Positions 6,916 through 7,612 of a stretch of DNA of 7,612 nucleotides are shown here, one piece after another. Both the position numbers and the translations under genes were made by a program. Numbering within the stretch: the stretch's first letter is position 1; each line of letters opens with the position of its first letter. The notes under the pieces are model-generated. The model saw nothing but the letters and a program-made list of their open reading frames with translations. It did not search any database and had not been told where the DNA came from. Source of the DNA: Pontiella desulfatans (lineage in GTDB: Bacteria > Verrucomicrobiota > Kiritimatiellia > Kiritimatiellales > Pontiellaceae). Location: positions 1 to 7,612 of the forward strand of contig JARFRL010000039.1 of assembly GCA_029287275.1 (NCBI GenBank). The letters run 5' to 3'.

Positions 6916-6936
6916 TTTGTAACTAAAAGTTACAAA
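6916..6936. repeat. Perfect 9-bp inverted repeat, candidate operator
   Basis: TTTGTAACT (6916-6924) and AGTTACAAA (6928-6936) are exact reverse complements separated by AAA. The symmetrical core is GTAAC-N5-GTTAC, the size and shape of a binding site for a dimeric repressor or activator. It lies 94 bases before the DUF1080 start and 88 bases before the oxidoreductase start, roughly midway, so one protein could control both sides. No U-tract follows on either strand and the stem is AT-rich, so a terminator is unlikely. The regulator is not in the window. Confidence 0.6.
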
Positions 6937-7013
6937 ATAGGGTTGATTAAACAAGCTCCAAGTAATAGAAATTAAACGTATACATGGAATAAGCAGAAGT
7001 TTGACCCACAATC

Positions 7014-7018
7014 AGGAG
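7014..7018 (+). promoter_or_regulatory. Shine-Dalgarno AGGAG that decides the oxidoreductase start
   Basis: AGGAG directly abuts an ATG at 7019 (no spacer) and lies 6 bases ahead of a second in-frame ATG at 7025. Only the second spacing is workable, so translation most likely begins at 7025, giving MTISRRR instead of MKMTISRRR. Confidence 0.7.
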
Positions 7019-7024
7019 ATGAAG

Positions 7025-7612
7025 ATGACGATTTCGAGAAGGCGAACCTTAGCCGCCGGCGCGGCGGCCACGGGTTGGGCCATGATTCCGGGCCGCGTGC
7101 TTGGAGCAAACGGGAAAATTAATATGGCGGCGATCGGGCTGGGCCAGCGCGGCGGAGCCATCACCAAATCATTTGCCAATAACCCGAACGTGAATCTGGT
7201 GGCGATCTGTGATGTCGATCTGGATAGCGATTCACCGCTTGCCAATAAAAAAGAGGGCCTTCTCGGGTGGGGCAAAGCAAACCAGACGCCGGCGTTTAAT
7301 GCGGCCCTGTATCCGCAGGCGAAGCGCTTCAGCGATTTCCGGGAGATGTTCGACCGGATGGGCAATGAGATCGACGCGGTCTGCATCGGTACGCCCGACC
7401 ATTCACACTTTCCGATCACGATGGCGGCGATGATGCTGGGAAAAGCGGTCTATACCGAAAAGCCGTTGGCCCGTACTTTTCTGGAGAATGAACTGTTGAT
7501 CCGGGCGGAAAAGAAATATGGCGTGGTCACCCAGATGGGCAACCAGGGCCATTCCGGCGCAAACTATTTCCAGTTCAAGGCCTGGAAGGATGCAGGCATT
7601 ATTAAGGATGTT
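7025..7612 (+). CDS. Tat-exported Gfo/Idh/MocA family oxidoreductase (partial, 3' end outside window)
   Basis: The first 196 residues are present and the frame is open to the window edge; family members of this type usually exceed 400 residues. The N-terminus is a twin-arginine signal: SRRRTLA (4-10), then an Ala/Gly-rich hydrophobic stretch and a likely cut near VLGA (25-28). This implies export in folded form, with bound cofactor, to the periplasm. The Rossmann NAD(P) fold follows: INMAAIGLGQRGG (32-44) with the GxGxxG motif, ICDVD (61-65) ending the second strand, IGTPDHSH (121-128), and EKPLAR (145-150) with the conserved EKP lysine K146. QMGNQGHSG (170-178) is typical of the exported PVC/Bacteroidota subgroup. 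The likely role is oxidising a sugar hydroxyl (perhaps C3) on a glycoside, feeding the DUF1080 proteins encoded divergently. Substrate and cofactor preference (NAD or NADP) are not visible. Confidence 0.9.
   Translation, partial: MTISRRRTLAAGAAATGWAMIPGRVLGANGKINMAAIGLGQRGGAITKSFANNPNVNLVAICDVDLDSDSPLANKKEGLLGWGKANQTPAFNAALYPQAKRFSDFREMFDRMGNEIDAVCIGTPDHSHFPITMAAMMLGKAVYTEKPLARTFLENELLIRAEKKYGVVTQMGNQGHSGANYFQFKAWKDAGIIKDV

Larger units (their letters stand above)
6823..7018. promoter_or_regulatory. Divergent regulatory spacer between DUF1080 run and oxidoreductase gene
   Basis: About 200 bases separate two divergently read genes, so promoters in both directions must lie here. The part nearest the plus-strand gene (about 6916-6990) is clearly AT-richer than the flanking genes. 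It contains a perfect inverted repeat (6916-6936), a direct repeat CAAGCTCC (6906-6913 and 6952-6959) on either side of it, and a small inverted repeat ACAGG/CCTGT (6901-6916). A weak plus-strand promoter candidate is TTGATT (6943-6948) with TAGAAA 17 bases on (6966-6971). No near-consensus promoter stands out, and promoter consensus in this phylum is poorly known. No small ORF or tRNA was seen. Confidence 0.6.

Noticed and set aside
6850..6949. TAATCAA (6850-6856) and TTGATTA (6943-6949) as a long-range inverted repeat in the divergent spacer
   Set aside because: A 7-base AT-rich match 86 bases apart is expected by chance in a spacer of this size.

Overview
The window comes from a GC-rich bacterial chromosome, most likely a member of the PVC group (Verrucomicrobiota, Kiritimatiellota or Lentisphaerota; Planctomycetota is less likely). 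That placement is inferred from gene content: several exported DUF1080 proteins (3-keto-disaccharide hydrolase family) next to a Tat-exported Gfo/Idh/MocA oxidoreductase, a combination expanded in these phyla. No rRNA or other marker gene is present to prove it. Coding density is very high, and no stretch over 300 bases lacks a gene.

Eight genes lie head to tail on the minus strand. In transcription order they are: three DUF1080 genes (6822 to 4510), an AEC-family permease (4469 to 3537), fetA and fetB (3535 to 2115), an unrecognised membrane-anchored coiled-coil protein with a Gly/Arg tail (2055 to 1258), and leuB (1158 to 73). leuB is followed by a clear rho-independent terminator (24-50). 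Junctions are tight as far as fetB: two ATGA overlaps, one 1-base gap, and gaps of 19 and 40 bases. The gaps before the last two genes are 59 and 99 bases, with no convincing terminator in between. One long transcript is therefore possible, although the functions fall into separate modules.

A ninth gene, a Gfo/Idh/MocA oxidoreductase with a twin-arginine signal, starts at 7025 on the plus strand and runs off the right edge. It is divergent from the DUF1080 genes across about 200 AT-rich bases. That spacer holds a perfect 9-bp inverted repeat (6916-6936), a good candidate operator for both directions.

The likely biological core is the right half (4510-7612). The Gfo/Idh/MocA enzyme would oxidise a sugar unit of a glycoside to the 3-keto form outside the cytoplasm. 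The exported DUF1080 proteins (two with Sec signals, one lipoprotein) would then cleave the activated glycosidic bond. This follows from what is known of these families; the substrate is not visible. The left half is transport (AEC permease, FetAB-type ABC exporter) and leucine biosynthesis, with no obvious link to the sugar module.
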